Notes: generated by a model from the sequence alone, not told the origin. A stretch of DNA of 64,000 nt from Chloroflexi bacterium TSY (GCA_019217005.1 JAHBNG010000001.1:271929-335928), one strand, 5' to 3'. Counted from the first letter of the stretch, positions 19,756 to 32,931 are shown. Program-made: numbers and translations.

Positions 19756-19876
19756 AAAGGAAATTCGTTATATTTCTGGGCATATTGCTAACAAAACGCA
19801 AACAGAATGCAAAGGAAAAATGAGATAGACTGAAGAGCCAATAAAATGAAGCAGTCTTCGATGAAAGGAAATCAAG

Positions 19877-21329
19877 ATGAAACTTGCTCAAGCAGTCAAT
19901 CAATATGACTACAGCCAACTGGAAAGCCCGCCGCTGCTGGAACTGACAGAAGAGCAACTGGCGGCACTGGCCGACCAACTCCAGGAGTATCATGCCATAT
20001 AGTCCATACTTCAGCCATGTGGCTCAGAGAGCATGCGTACCACTACATGCGAGGCTTGTTAGACCCCGAAATCAAACGCAAATCGGCCGAGAACATCGCG
20101 CTGGCGACAGTAGGAGAATCGGGTGTACGCCCCCTGCAAAGCTTTGTGGGTCAGAGCCGCTGGAGCGGTGAAGCGATGCTGGCGGAACATACTCGACAGA
20201 CAGGTGAGTTGTTGGGAGACGCAAATGGCGTCTTACTCCTGGATGGGAGCGACATTCCCAAGCAAGGAGAAGAGTCAGTGGGCGTCAAGCGGCAGCGGTG
20301 TGGCGAACTGGGCAAGATCGCCAACTGTCAAGCCGGAGTCTTCCTGGGATATAATAGCTCATGGCTATACCTTACTGAACTGTCGGTTGTATATCCCCCA
20401 AGAATGGTTTAGTGATGAGTATGCAGAGAAGCGGTACAAAACCGGTCTTCCCACTGACCTGACCTTCCAAACAAAAAATGAATTGGCTTGGTCCATGATT
20501 GAGCAGACGCACGCCCTGGGTGCGTTGCCCATCCGCTGGATCACTATGGATGAAGCCTTTGGCAAAGATACTCATCTGCTTGACTGCATTGATGGCCAAA
20601 CCGCTTACAGCTACTTTGCTGAAGTGCCCAAAGAGACTCGTGTCTGGACCTCCAGCCCCCAGACCTATCTGCCCGCATCATCTGGATGCGGGCGCAAAGC
20701 TTCCAAGCTCCGCGTCCGGCCTGGTGAACCTACGCCTCTCACCGTTGCTCAACTCGCTGACACCTTCCAGGAGCATGAGTGGCAACAGCATGTTCTCAAA
20801 GAGGGCTCCAAGGGCTTCATCGTTGCTTCCATTGCTTGTCGCCGCATTGTCTCTGTCCGCAATGGGCTCCCCGGTTCTGCTCTCTGGCTCATCGTCCGCC
20901 GCAATCCCGATTGCTCTCTGCAATACTTTCTCTCCAATGCACCCCTTGAGACTTCCTTGGATGACTTCGCCACTGTTTCTGCTTTGCGTTGGCCCATTGA
21001 AACCATTTTTTGAACAAGCCAAGCAGTTTCTCGGACTCAACGAATATGAAACTCGCAGTTGGCTCGGTTGGCATCATCATATGACCTTAGTCATTTTGGC
21101 CTTTGGTTTCTTGGCTCGTTCTCAGTTTTTCCTCAAATATGATGCCCCCGCTCTCACTTTGCCACAGGTTGTTGAACTTCTCCATGCCGTTCTGCCTAAA
21201 CCTGTCTTGACACTCGCTGAGACTATCGAGCGCCTTCGCTACAAGCAACGTCGTCTTGCTTCCGCTAAACGCTCGCATTATCTTGTGCAAAAATCGAACA
21301 TTATCGAGCCTTTACTTGATGCACAGTAG
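19877..21329 (+). pseudogene. IS701-family transposase, decayed
   Basis: The order of motifs is that of IS701: N-terminal LTEEQLAALADQLQEYH, then LLLDGSDIPKQGEESVGVKR (first Asp), NCRLYIPQEWF, RWITMDEAFGKD (second Asp) and ALRWPIETIFEQAKQFLGLN (Glu). At least three frame changes break it: near 20000 after YHAI, near 20355 (GYNSS / HGYTLLN) and near 21010 (IETIF / EQAKQF). Terminal repeats were not identified, so the element's ends are open. Confidence 0.85.
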
Positions 21330-21625
21330 TATTAACCAAAGATTCTAAATCTGGGTGAGGCTGAAACGTTCGATAAATCATTAATCGCTCATTTTTTTTG
21401 AGTGACGCCTAACTCTGTGTATACGGCGTCCTTTTATCTCCCCAAACCATCCAGTGTAGTCAGGGTGGATTGCGGGTCGACCCTATCGTTCCGACGAAAT
21501 GTCCAGTTTTCACCCGTGCAAAGTATAGAACACAAGTTGCCCGTATAAAACTTTTCGAGATTTCTCAAAATACCACTTCTTCTATATCACTATTATAAGC
21601 CTGGCTGATTTGGTAAACAAAAGCC

Positions 21626-21651
21626 TGTAGGGCTTACCTGTTAGCCCTACA
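21626..21651 (-). terminator. Terminator of the C13-peptidase gene
   Basis: TGTAGGGCT pairs with AGCCCTACA across an 8-base loop; on the minus strand it runs into GGCTTTTGTTT. The gene on that strand stops at 21709. Confidence 0.6.
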
Positions 21652-21708
21652 AAACACCGCTTTTGCTAAACAATAGTTGTACGAGTAGAGTCCAGGAAAC
21701 GCTATGTC

Positions 21709-24700
21709 CTATCGATCGACGAGCGGAAGATAGATAGTTGTTCCCATGCCAACCTCTAGTACAGCCAGGCGAGCTTTCAAGCCATCGTTGTCTTCTGCGT
21801 AGAACGCAATTTGATAGGTTCCTACTTCGGTAAAATCATCAAAGGTCCCACTGAACAGATCGCTACCCAGTGTCTGAAAATCGATAATCGGTACGTCTTC
21901 CGGCACCAACTCTTCGGCTCTGGTTGGAAGCTCGGCTGAAGGAGCATATACGGTAGCCCATACCTTTTTGACTGACTTGTTGTCGCGCACTTCAGCGCGA
22001 AGGGTACCTGTGCCATTCGCTATTACTTGCGGACCTTCTACTTTGACAATGTATGGAGCCCATGTGTCAGCTGGGAGGTTGTCCGTAGCAGGATTGTGGT
22101 CGCTCGTCACCTTGCCGCCATCGGCCGCCTCGTTGGGGATTCCGTTACCGTTGGCGTCGATCCATGGCTGCTGTAAGCTGTAGAGACGATTGACCGAAAA
22201 CTGTGCATCCCAGAAGGAGTTGGACATACCGTAGCCTTCACGCAGGGAGGTTAGGAATCGATCGGAGAATTGCGCACCCTCTGCAGAGGCGTAGGCTACG
22301 TTCTTCGCATTGGTGGAGGTGATGATTAGACGATCCTCGCCGCTAATACTTTCATCCCCATCGATGAAGCTACCCGAATTACATGCCTCGATAATCACGT
22401 TAATCTTCAGTCCCGGTTTCTTTGTTTGTAACTCGGTGAGCCATGCATCCAGGTCCTGTGGTCTGAGCCGTACACCATTTGGTTCGTCGACATAAAAGTT
22501 GTCCAAGCCGCCGTGATCCATCAGATAGATGGTGAGCGGATTATTCGGGCCAACTTTATCTTGCGCCCAAGTCGTGATGGCGGTTTGTAGATTGGTGCTA
22601 GACGCCGCCGCATCGTAACCGGATGCAGATGGATCAAAGCCCATGTAGTAGATTTCATCGTCACTGTAGCCGTTGTCCTTGAAAAGGTGGTAGGCCCGTT
22701 GAATGACATTATGAATATTCGATTGCAGCCGGTCGTTCATTTTGAGCCGGCCCTCCAGCAAAATGACAGCACCTTTATTCGACTGGCGTTGGGTGACGGA
22801 GACGGAATAGACTGCCTCTGCTCCGAATACCTTGGGATCGAAATTGAAAATCTTGAGGTATAAGGTGGTATTGCTGGTGGACGATAGATCCAGCCGGACG
22901 CCAGGGGTAAAGGTCTCCTCGAACTTGCTTTCCAGACTGCCACCGCACTCGCTATACACCTCCAGAGTGACGTCGGCCCTCGAGTTGGCCCGGGTCTGCA
23001 CTTCGATGCGATACTTCTGGCCAGACTCTGCATCGAAGCGCAACCAGTCCGTGTCGCCCTCATTGTGGAAACTGTGTTCTTGGCGCGTACCATTTGGTGT
23101 GATGGTCCTCGCCTCGGCGCAACTGTTGTCAGACTCAAAGGTGTCGGCGTTGGATTGGACGCTGGGTGGCGTGGCAATGGGCACCACTGTCGGCGTCTCC
23201 ATCCCCTGGTAGACCACCTGTACCGTGTGGTCGGCAGCGGGCATGGTCAGCGTGTTGCTGCTGGCCATACTGGAATCGTCATCTGTACCGCGCCAATTAC
23301 TGACTGCCCAGCCTGCAGCGGGGTTCGCCGTGAGCGTGATCGATTCGTTCACCACAAACTCACCCACTTGCCCACAGCCACTGGACTTGTTCGGTGTGGT
23401 GACGGGATCACTGCCGCTGCCTGTATGGGATAGAGTCAGCGTATAACATATTGGCTCGGTGCTTACGGTTAACGGGCCTGCATGTATTGCCATCACGTGC
23501 CGTGGCACTGCAGCATGCATCCGTATGGCGTACTCTCCGGGCTCTATGCGCTCGCCCCGTACTCCCTCGATGGTGTACACTCCATCTCCGGCAGTCACAT
23601 CCCCGTTTGTCCCGTTGTCGAACATCACGTGATTGACGAGGACGTCCGCCCCCTGGTAAACGCCCTCCTTGAAGGTCTCAAAACATGTCTTGGGTGGTCC
23701 ATCATCTCCCCCGGTCACCTTAGCACTGAACGTCGATGCTGTTGATCCATCGGTCAATACGTAATTGGGTGACAAGGTCACATCCGAAATTGATGGGGCA
23801 CCATCAGTGGAATCCGGATTGATGTCTGCAACCCATATCTGAGGGATGTTCCCCCCCAGTGGCTCGCTGGTGAATACGAACCGTCCCCCATCCGCTGTAA
23901 TGTCCACCGTGGGTCCGATCCCTGCCCTGTTGAATGGGGCTCTATCCCATCCCTGGGCCCTATATCCCAGACAAGGAGCTGTCACCAGATCCACTCGACC
24001 AGTCCCATCCGTGTTCAACAGCGTGATTGGAACATTCCCCTGTGCGATTACCTTCGCTCCGTCTCGGTCATCCGCTCCAATTTTCCACTTTGGCCTATGT
24101 CGCTCAGTATCTCGATCCGATTACTACCATCAAAGTTGATAGAGTGCGCGCGGCCCAGGTCGAAATTCATCTGGGTCAGTACCACCTTGCTTCCGTCTCC
24201 ACTGATCGCAAGTGCATCATCATCATGTGGAGCGAACTCCGTCAGAATGCGAAGGCGTAACCCATCGTAGGTTATGGTGTGTCCCTCGCTCTTGAAGTTG
24301 AACGTGCCAAAGACTAGTCGTGAGCCATCGTCGGAGATATCGAACTCCTGTCGAAAGGCCAAGTTCCGCTGAACTCGCTGCCGTCCATGTCGAACAACTG
24401 CTGTGACATCTCTCTATAGCTAAACAGCTGCGTGAGTCCAGAACCGTCCGCGTTCACCCTCCATACCCCAGCAACTTCGGCACCTCCGCTCACGTTGGTA
24501 AAGTAGACCTGACCCCCATCAAATGTGATGCGAGGTCTGATGCGCAAATCTGGTCCGACTGTTCCACCCGTTGGCGTTGGTATCTCTGTGGCGATGCGCT
24601 GCTGGTTGGTGCCATCGGAGTTGGCAACGAAGATCTCGCCGACACCATCGGTCCAGATGATCGTGGAGCCATCGGCACTGATGTCAATGAAAGGGGTGAT

Positions 24701-25027
24701 GAAAGGGGGGCCTGTTCTAAAGGCCTGGTAATCAAATACCTGTATGAAGTTGGTACCATCGGGATTGACTGTGAAAATCTTTTTGGTAGAGGTAGCGAAG
24801 ATAACCTTCGAGCCATCGGCGCTCACTTTCATGCGGAGTATGTTGGGGATGGTCTCCCTGTTCTGGATATCGGTGATCTGGTGGTAGACTATGCTCTGAA
24901 TGCTTGATTCCTCTGTCTGCCCATGCACAGTCATTGACACAAAAACGACAGATAGCACGAGGGCAAACGTGATTGCTATTGCGGTCGTCCTTCTCTCTAG
25001 GAACACCTGAAATATATCTGTCAACAT
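21709..25027 (-). CDS. Exported beta-propeller / C13-type (legumain-like) peptidase, two frameshifts
   Basis: About 1106 residues if two single-base losses (near 24360 and 24090) are repaired. ATG 25027 follows AGGGAGAAACTC. A signal peptide (AITFALVLSVVFVSMTVHG) leads to TolB/WD-type repeats with DGS signatures (VSADGSKVIFATS, ISADGSTIIWTDG, ISDDGSRLVFGTF, ISGDGSKVVLTQM). Then come an Ig-like segment, a PPC-like domain (FESDNSCAEARTI) and the peptidase, with catalytic His in IYLMDHGG (about 837) and Cys in IIEACNSGSF (about 881). The C-terminal beta domain ends LEVGMGTTIYLPLVDR. C13/caspase-clan enzymes cleave after Asn or Asp; here the enzyme would act outside the cell. The present frame breaks lie in the propeller, so the intact 769-residue C-terminal frame might not be exported. 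Confidence 0.75.
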
Positions 25028-25603
25028 TGAATGAGTTTCTCCCTAAACGCGGCTGTCCTAATCCATCAGCAGGTTTACGTATGAATTTAGTCCGGCAGGC
25101 AAGCGTTGTGAAGATATCGGTGCGCGTTTCTCGCCGATATACAAGGATGGTGACAATTGACACTCGTGTCTTTCAGTCAAATCACCGCAAGCGTTTGGTA
25201 TGATGGTTAAATTTATACTATAGGAATTTTCTTTTGGGGGGACGTTATTTACTCCGGCAAGCCGGTCCACTTTTACGCTGGTTGCGCATGTTCAGCATCT
25301 CGAACAGCTGAGTGGTAATCAGGATACAACCCTGGAATCCGCTCCACATAGGCTGGTACTTCGTCATCGGTAATTAAACGTCTTGATTTGTCTCGATGGA
25401 TGTCGGAGATTGAATTGCCAACTGACAGGTTAGAGACGCTTTTGCAGCTTTGGTGGTCAGGTGAGATGATCTCCAACCTTTTCAGGGTGAGCGATGCGGA
25501 ATTATCGAACCTGCTTGGCTCGAATTCAGCGACTTACGCAGAGCGGACGTTTTTCACCCGAAATCATGTTCGATTCCCTGGTGTGGCCCTCTGACTAAGT
25601 GTT
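25028..25603. other. Gene-free stretch
   Basis: Upstream region of the minus-strand exported protein, then AT-rich and mixed sequence. Short frames on both strands (25273-25476 and 25388-25594) overlap each other and show no recognisable protein signature. Nothing further is supported. Confidence 0.4.
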
Positions 25604-25674
25604 TATCCGAAAAGTTCTGTGACCATGCATATTTGCTCGAGAAACAGGTCGGACTCACAACCACTTTTCGGATA
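25604..25674. repeat. 71-bp inverted-repeat element
   Basis: Ends TATCCGAAAAGT and ACTTTTCGGATA are perfect 12-bp inverted repeats. Short enough to fold as one hairpin; likely a miniature element. Confidence 0.55.
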
Positions 25675-25832
25675 GGTTCTAAGGGTCGGAGATAATCTCA
25701 CGTTTCTACCGCAGCTTTACGTTCCTGGCGAAACAGTACACCGGCACTGATTGCTGCGCCCACAGCAAAAACTGATCAATTGTAACCGCCGGACTTCTTC
25801 CTCTTATTGGGTTGTGTCAATTGCCTATCGGC

Positions 25833-25927
25833 TAGGAGTCGTTGACATTTGACAGCTCTCCTCAGAGAAATCATTGCCCAGAGCGACCAACGCTCTGAGA
25901 GCGCACTCTAAATGTCAACAGAACCTA
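25833..25927. mobile_element. ~96-bp miniature element M3, copy a
   Basis: Ends TAGGAGTCGTTGACATTT and AAATGTCAACAGAACCTA. The interior forms a second stem (CTCTCCTCAGAGAAATC against CGCTCTGAGAGCGC). Copies b and c are at 33202 and 36009. It may target TA or CTAG. Confidence 0.8.
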
Positions 25928-26690
25928 GTCTGTATTAGAGAACTAAGATTTTACTATAACCTGGCTCGCTACAATCAGAGCTGGTCACCCAACGGTTAGC
26001 TTCTCCTAATTCAACTAATGCACAAAAAGTTCATTTTGGCAGATCCTTATTCTGATTTGTCATCTTGCTCTATCTGAGGATTTTTGCAAGATACCTTGAC
26101 AAAACGTTTCCTATTCTTGTTTGTCAGCGATTTATAGGCAGGACAGTTCACCCTTCTTCTCGATGACCCCAGATCTTGTCCGTTCCTCAACCCCATTGCC
26201 GGTGTTGTTGCCGAAGGTGTGGGTCTCCTCCCACTTGCACGCCTTCTTTAGGCCGACCTCAAACTGAACAGTAATCAGGTCGAGGCCGATGTCCACATGA
26301 CCTTGATGTCCAAGATTGGTCAAGCCATTGTTGCTATGTGCGAAGAACGCTTGTCCATTGATCTCAGGATCAACCAACGAGTCACCTACCAACTGCCCCC
26401 ACATCTTCCATGCGAACAGGTGCGGGACTGGGTCTGGTTTTATCAGGTCTGTCTCTTTCTCAACATAGAACCGGAAGCGGCGTATGCCAAAAGCATTCTG
26501 CCGATAGCCGTTTGCGAGGGCTGGACGGATCGTCGTTCCATTCAGGTTGCCCAACGACTCAGGGACAGGGCTATTGCTGTTGTAGTCATAGCTGGAGACA
26601 ATGCGATCGTGTTCGACAATGTTTATCCAATCATCAGTCGATGCAAGTAGGAGCCAATGTACATATAGGTCATAGTGAACATCGTTTCTA

Positions 26691-28179
26691 CTTTACTTTC
26701 TGGTAAAGGCTTGAGTGACAAAGGGCAAACCGAAAGGGGCGGAAAAAAGAATCCACCCTGAAAAAACGGGATAAAATGTAAAAATAGTGCTCGGCTAGTT
26801 TAAGCAGCGGCATTGAGGCGGCGATGAGCGAGAACGCCTTTAGGGAAATGGTGAAACCGAGGCCTTTTTCCGAAAGTCAGGGTCGAGTTGGTCGGGAGTT
26901 GGAAAAAGAGCACTCGAGAGAACGCGGCGCAGCCTGCCGGAAGTGGCTTGAGGCTCTCGAGCCCAGTAGCCAGTCGGTATGGGAGGAAGAGAAGCGGCTA
27001 AATGGGAAAGAAGATTGCCAGCAAGCAGCCCCAGTTCAGGTAAGCGGAAGCAAGCCTCATCGGCATGAACAAATTGACGATGTAAGCCAATCATCTGCTT
27101 GGAAGCCAAGGGGGGATGTTCAACAGGCCAGCGCTCCAGAGAGAAAAGATAAATGGTTTCAGCTTGTAAAGCCATGACGGTCGCCAGAACCAAAGGTGTG
27201 ATAAGCAGGATCCTGAAAGACGTAAATCGAATAGGTGCGGTTGGCTGTATCCACCTTGGTTGTCCTGGGGACGAGATTGTGCCATGCTTGATAGCGAATC
27301 AGGCGACCACTATAGACAAATTGACCAAACGAGTCTGGAGTTGTGGCCTCGAGTCGCTTTCCTATAGCATCGAGAGAGCGGACGCACAATATCACCATAT
27401 TCGGGTGGTCTGCCTTTTCCACGTTCGGGTAACTCATTGCGGCGCTGTGCAGTTAATCGCTTCCCGAAGGACAAATCGGTCGACGTCGCTTTCTAGCATT
27501 TCTCTGATTGTAAACCCGGCATCGACCACCGCCACTTCGTCTGACTCCAGTGATTTCTTGGTCTCTTTCAGCAGCTTTTTCCGAAACTCACTTTCCTTTG
27601 TGCCTACCTCGCATCTCATGATTGCCTTGAGCAGTGGCACTCGTTTCCCGCCTATCTCCCCCGAGCTTATCATCACCCAAAGATGAGCGGGCAATGCCCG
27701 ACGAGCCGTTGGTTATAGAGTCGGTTCACTTTCCCTTGCCGCTTCGGTCGCCAGAACCCTGTGATATCTATGCTTTTCACTCGGTATCCTTCTAACTTTT
27801 TTGCCTCCCATTCCCTTTCCACTCCACTTCTTCTTGCCACGATGAGAGCAGGCTTGCAATATCCCATGATCCATATCGAAAGCTCCACCAGCTTCGCTGG
27901 AGCTCCTCATCTTCAAACCCGCTTTCACTCAATCCACTATGGATTGCTCCTCGACTTTTCAGAAACGACCCATTCATCATCGCCCACATCAGACGCATTA
28001 CATTTACGTTTGTTCCCACCGGCGTTACTTGCAATACATTCATCAGTACTGCTATAGTTATTTCTGGCGCGGTTAGCATTCCTTCCTCCTTTTTGGGTTC
28101 TCTACCTTTAGGATGAAACGCTAACCGCTTTTTGTCACATTTCTCACCTCATCTCTTTTCTTTTACCAGAAAGTAAAGG
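26691..28179 (-). mobile_element. Insertion sequence, copy 3 of 4
   Basis: 1489 bp in minus orientation, usual inverted ends, target duplication TTCTA at 26686-26690 and 28180-28184 (the right end carries one extra G). The transposase reads from 28079 leftward. Relative to copy 2 it has lost one G in the AAAGGGGAATGGG run near 27820 and shares the two-base loss at the CGGGCATTGCCCG hairpin near 27690. Confidence 0.92.
26840..28079 (-). pseudogene. IS transposase remnant, copy 3
   Basis: Same protein as at 17557-18844 with extra small deletions: the GGGG run near 27820, the GC hairpin near 27690 and a stretch near 27360 (IGKRLEATTP replacing CYRGKRLEATTP). The C-terminal half with ERWPVEHPPLASKQM is open from 27193 to 26840. 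Not expected to be active. Confidence 0.85.
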
Positions 28180-28839
28180 TTCTAAAGCCTTCATCTATAG
28201 TACACTCGGTCGACTTGCAACTCATCATGATGCTCGTATCAATATCGAACGTGATCTGATTGCCTACTCGTATGGGCTGGGACAAATCGATCCTCAACTT
28301 CCCCAATTTCTTCGCAACCGAGCCGTCGCGAACCTGGATGGAAAAGCCATTGATCAACGCCACAAAGACATCTTTATCACTGAGACGCTCGTCATTGGTG
28401 ACCGAGATCGAGACAGTTTCGGTCTGGTGTAATGTATCAAGCTCAGTCTTATCGACGGGGAACGTGTGCATCCCAGATACGAAACGCACGTGGGTAGCCT
28501 GAACGATGTCGTATATCATCGAGAAGTCAGCATCATCCGATGCAGTGCCCGTACGAGCCATGTGATGCAGAGAGACGTCCCGGGGAAGAACTTGATCAGT
28601 ATCGACTTCAATCCAGTTTCCAAAGCGTCCGGTTCTATGTACCTGACCTAGCCACTCATGCGTAAAACCTCGCCAGATTAGCGTTACGTCCGTGTCCTCG
28701 GCGGCTTCTCGGAGGGAGTCCTCGAAGGAACATCCTGCAGTAGACAACAGGACGAATGCGACAACGATACAGACAAGGATATGTTTAGCGTATTTTAATC
28801 GGGTTCCGGCATGAAGTCGCATCAGAATCAACAACCCAA

Positions 28840-31800
28840 CTATTTTGCAACAAACGGCAGGAAGCTTCGATAGGGCAGATTCGTGGGCAATTCTCCCAAT
28901 GTTCCACCCGCCCTTGTTTCATCATCGGTGTTTTGGGGATCCGTAGGTTCGTAACGAATGCCCGCGCTCTCAATGTGGTCGCTGACGTTGCCCGCGGCGT
29001 CACGGAAGCGCGCATAGACAAAGGCAATACCCGTCTCTGGATCGGGTCGCAGTCGCCAGTTCATCGACGGCGTAAACGGTCGCCACTGGGCCGCGGCCAA
29101 ATTGGGCCGATTGCGCACCTGCGTGGGTGATGTCGCTGGTCCCATCGGGCAGCAGCGGATCCAGGAAGGTGAGCGTTACGATCTCACTCGTCGTGCTGTA
29201 GGCACCGCTGTTGATAAAGACGGTACTTTCAGGCGCATCCGTGTCCACATCGGGCAAGGCCAGAAGCGGGGGACTGGGCACGCCGACAATCCCCGGTCGC
29301 GCCAGGGCCTGAAGCTTATAGAGATATGCTTCACCATTGGTCAATCCGGTATCGGTAATGACACCGCTCGTCGCGGGGAAGATGGCGATGGCGTTGTACG
29401 TGATCCCATCGCTGCTGCGCCACAGGCGGACCCCGTCAACCTCTGAGCGGGGATTATAGTGAAGCGTCACGCTGGCATCGTTGTTATCTACCCAGAAGTC
29501 CACAACTGGCGGAATCTTATCATCGGACGGGTCAAGCGGGTTGCGCCCCTTGGCAACTTCGCTGCCGTCGGTTTCGCCGCCCCGATCCGTGTCGGGATGG
29601 TCAGGATTCGTGCCCGCAAAAAACTCTTGAATATTGGTCAGGCCGTCATGATCCGGATCGACGTCATCATCGTCCACGGTTGGGTCTGTATTCTCATAGC
29701 GGAGTTCCCAAGTGTCGAGTACGTTGTCCTGATCGCTATCATAGTAGACGGCATCACGAGGTCGATAGGTGAGCACCTTGTAACGGTCAAAGGTATCTCC
29801 GTGAGCACTGATGGCAAAGGTGTAGTACTGGCGATTCTCTTCCGGCCCCTCGCGGAAGTTGATGCGATCATAGCGGTGCCCATAGATACCATCATTCGGC
29901 GCATCATCGTGGGTGCTTTGCCATCATAGAGCGTAATCGTCTCTTCGACACCCCCCGGTCGGCCCACAACGGCGGTCACCGCGGCACCTGCGGCTGGACC
30001 GTTATCATCGGTCAGGCTGACCTGAAGTTGAATGGGCATTCCCAGCACGCGGCTGCTGTCGCTGGGCGTATGGGCATAGGCGTGCAGTTCGGTGCCTTTT
30101 ACCACGCGGGCCGAGAGGCTGCCGACCCAGTTGCCGCTACCGCCAAGGTCCACCTGATATTTCCCGGCTTTGACTTCGTTGACGTAGAAGACGGTATGAT
30201 TCTGGCCATCTTCCAGCTGCGTAAAGGTAATGCCCGCTGGGCCAGTAATAGTAACGTTGAGCGCGTTCGCCGGATCCGCCCAGTTGAAGGCGAAGAAGCC
30301 TTCGCGCCCACCGGTTTCATCAATCTTCACCGAAAACGAGCTACCGCTGACCGTGGCCGATGACCCCTGCCAGAGCCGCTGATGCCCGTGGACGCTGTCG
30401 CCAATTTGACGGTAGATATCGGCCAGATCGTTCAACTGCTGCTGTTGATCTTGGGCCGCCGCATGGACAAGCATCCCCGTGGCGTTGGCGTTGAGGGCGT
30501 GGAAGCAGTGGTCTTCTTCACGGAGGCCACAGGTCGCGGCCGCAATGGATCGCATCAACTCGGTGTCCGATTCGGGACCAAAGGCAATGGCATGGACCTT
30601 GGTTCCCGCGCTTGCGATGTTGCCGATGACGGCATCGACAGAGGGACTCACATTCTCTTCGCCATCGCTGAGCAGCACCATGTTCCAGATGTTGCCTGAA
30701 GGGACGGTGCTCAGTAGAGCTTGCCCTTGGGCCAGACCCGCGCCGATAGACGTCTGGTTACCCAGCGGAATGGCATCGATGGCCAACCGTGCACTAGCCC
30801 TGTCGCCGGCGTTGTCGTTCTGATCCTGAATGGGCGTGAGCGGAAATACAGTCGTCGCTGCGTCGCTGAAGCTGACCACGCCCAGTTGGTCGCCCAGTTG
30901 GGTCGTGTCTGCATAGATGCGGGCCGCACTCTTGGCCGCGGTAAATTTGCTGCCTTGATTCATGCTGGCACTGCGGTCGATGACCAACACCTGATCTTTA
31001 GGAATTATGTCGTATAGGACCGCGTTCGGCGCATCATCATCGGCACCACCCATAACCAACTCAACATGGAGATCGTGGGTATCGCCCAGCGTGGTGTTCG
31101 GCACGTTTGGGGCTTGGACAACCAGCCAGTATTCGTTTCCAACCTCTTCTCCGTTGAGAATTTCTGCCTCTTCACCACCCACCGTGACTGCAAAATCCTG
31201 TTCCCAGTCCAGACCGGAGATCGGGTCATCTAAACTGCCGTCGGTCACTGCCAGCCAGACCTTAAATCGGCCGGCATCAGCCGGATCGCCAACCGCCGCC
31301 GGCGCGTCGACGTGCGGACCCGTAATAGTGAGATCAGGCGGGGTTGATGAACACCACATGGTCCAGTCGAAGCCTTCAGGCGCGTGGTTCGAGGCGACAA
31401 TACCTGTCATATACGTATATTCATCCCGGTTGAGCAGGGTAATGCTGAACTCTTCGCCATGGTGACGCTGCAGGTCCACCAGATCGTCTGGCGCACCCAC
31501 CGTAGGCGATTGCGCCCGCAGGACCCAACTGTGATAGAGACGGCTGTTCGCATCGCCCGCCGCGGCCCAGTGGGCAACGGGACAGGTGGCTGCGTCTGGC
31601 AATTCGCCTTCATAGTAAAGCGCGCCATACTGAGGCATTTCACCCGTGACTTCCAGCGTTGGCGGAATGCTAGCGACGGCCGTATACGTAACGGGATCAA
31701 CACGTCCGCCCTGCCCTATCATGAGCTCGCTATCCGTGAATTCTTCGGCTTTGGCAACGGCACCGTACTCACCGCTCAATTCATCCTGATAATCAAGTAC

Positions 31801-32931
31801 GATCTGCGGATCCCGGTCATCGATCAGGCTGCGGTCCAGGGTCGCCACATTATAATCTTTGGTATAGTTGGCAATCGTAAAATCCCAGAAGGACAAATCA
31901 AAGCTGCGCCCAATGCGCGCAAGCAGGGTCAGGTCGACCGCCAATTGGCCCTTGATGTTGAGCGGGTCTGGCGACCACTCCAGCACGTCTTCGATAAACT
32001 CTATGCCTTCGCCCGCCGTACCCACAAAGCCACTGCCTGCCTGTTCGGTCAGATAGGTCCACCAGAGCGCGGCTTCATATTTGGCACCTAACAGCCCGAC
32101 GGGAACCGTATTTTCTTTCCCGTCGGCATTGGCATCAAAGTCCTTTGGAACGGTGGGGTTTTTCAGATAGTTCTTGACCGCGCCCACATAGCGGCTGCCC
32201 GCATTGACGTCCATATCGAAGAAGACTTTATCCTGCATAAAGCGGGCCTGACCTTCAACGAACCAGTCGTCCACACCGCTGGTGGCATTGTAGGCATGTT
32301 GGACCGCGTGCCAGACTTCGTGGAGCACTGTGGAGCGTGGGCCGGGTGCGGTTTTGAGCATGGTGGCTGTATTCAGCTCTATCCCCGACCCATCTGATGA
32401 TGCGCTACCTCGGCTATCAATGTCATATACGTAAACATCTCGTTCCGTAACCTCAGTCCAGAAGGGTTGGCGCAAGCCCCAATCGTTCACGTAAACATCC
32501 ACGCTCCGTTGCAGGTTGAAGGATACGCTCTCCACGTTCGGGACTGTCGCCCAATTGCCCCAATTCGTGGTGAAATCGAGATCGACCACGTCCACAACGC
32601 CGTCACCATCTTCATCGGGACCGCTGTCCAGAATGCCATCGCCATCGGTGTCGATGGTCGAGACACAATCGTTCTGCTTGTCCACACCTGCGTCACATTT
32701 ACACGTGCCGGTCGTATCGGGAATGCAGGTATTGGTGAACCAGACCTCATACGTAAGCCCACCGGCGGGAATCCCCGAAACGGCATTGGATAGAAAGTCG
32801 GGTTTGCTGCCCGCCTGCAGAGCGGTCGCCAACGTGAATAACAGCGTCAAGTGAACCATGATGGTTATCAGACGCCGTCTAATTCTAACAGCACTTAATT
32901 TGATTGGGAATTTACTACGAATTAATTTCAT
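28840..32931 (-). CDS. Exported HExxH / VWA / calcium-repeat surface protein, two frameshifts
   Basis: 1363 residues once one missing base (near 29905) and one extra base (near 29118) are allowed for. ATG 32931 follows GAGGACAATCTG. The signal segment is VHLTLLFTLATALQA. Near residue 40 there is an Asp-rich stretch (DTDGDGILDSGPDEDGDG). HEVWHAVQHAYN at 204-208 has the HExxH zinc-peptidase pattern. A von Willebrand A domain follows with MIDAS DRSASMNQG at about 652. The C-terminal third has thrombospondin-3-like calcium repeats (DSDQDNVLDTWE, DPDHDGLTNIQE) and Fn3/Big-like folds ending RSFLPFVAK. It is probably secreted and binds ligand or matrix in a metal-dependent way. A lipoprotein gene starts 5 bases after its stop. 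Confidence 0.75.

Larger units (their letters stand above)
26132..28834 (-). pseudogene. Lipoprotein gene split by an insertion sequence
   Basis: The halves are 28180-28834 and 26132-26685. Removing the IS (26691-28179) and one TTCTA copy gives exactly 403 codons, and FRNDVHYDLYVHWLL is rebuilt across the joint. The N-terminus has a lipoprotein signal (ILVCIVVAFVLLSTAGCSFE) with the lipobox Cys in TAGC. The rest is a soluble, mainly beta protein without a family I recognise. The start at 28834 lies 5 bases past the stop of the VWA gene at 28840, so the two were one transcript. The left half now ends in IS sequence (FTFW) and could still be exported as a truncated lipoprotein. Confidence 0.85.

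Noticed and set aside
25273..25594. Overlapping short frames on both strands
   Set aside because: No start context, no motif and mutual overlap; treated as non-coding.
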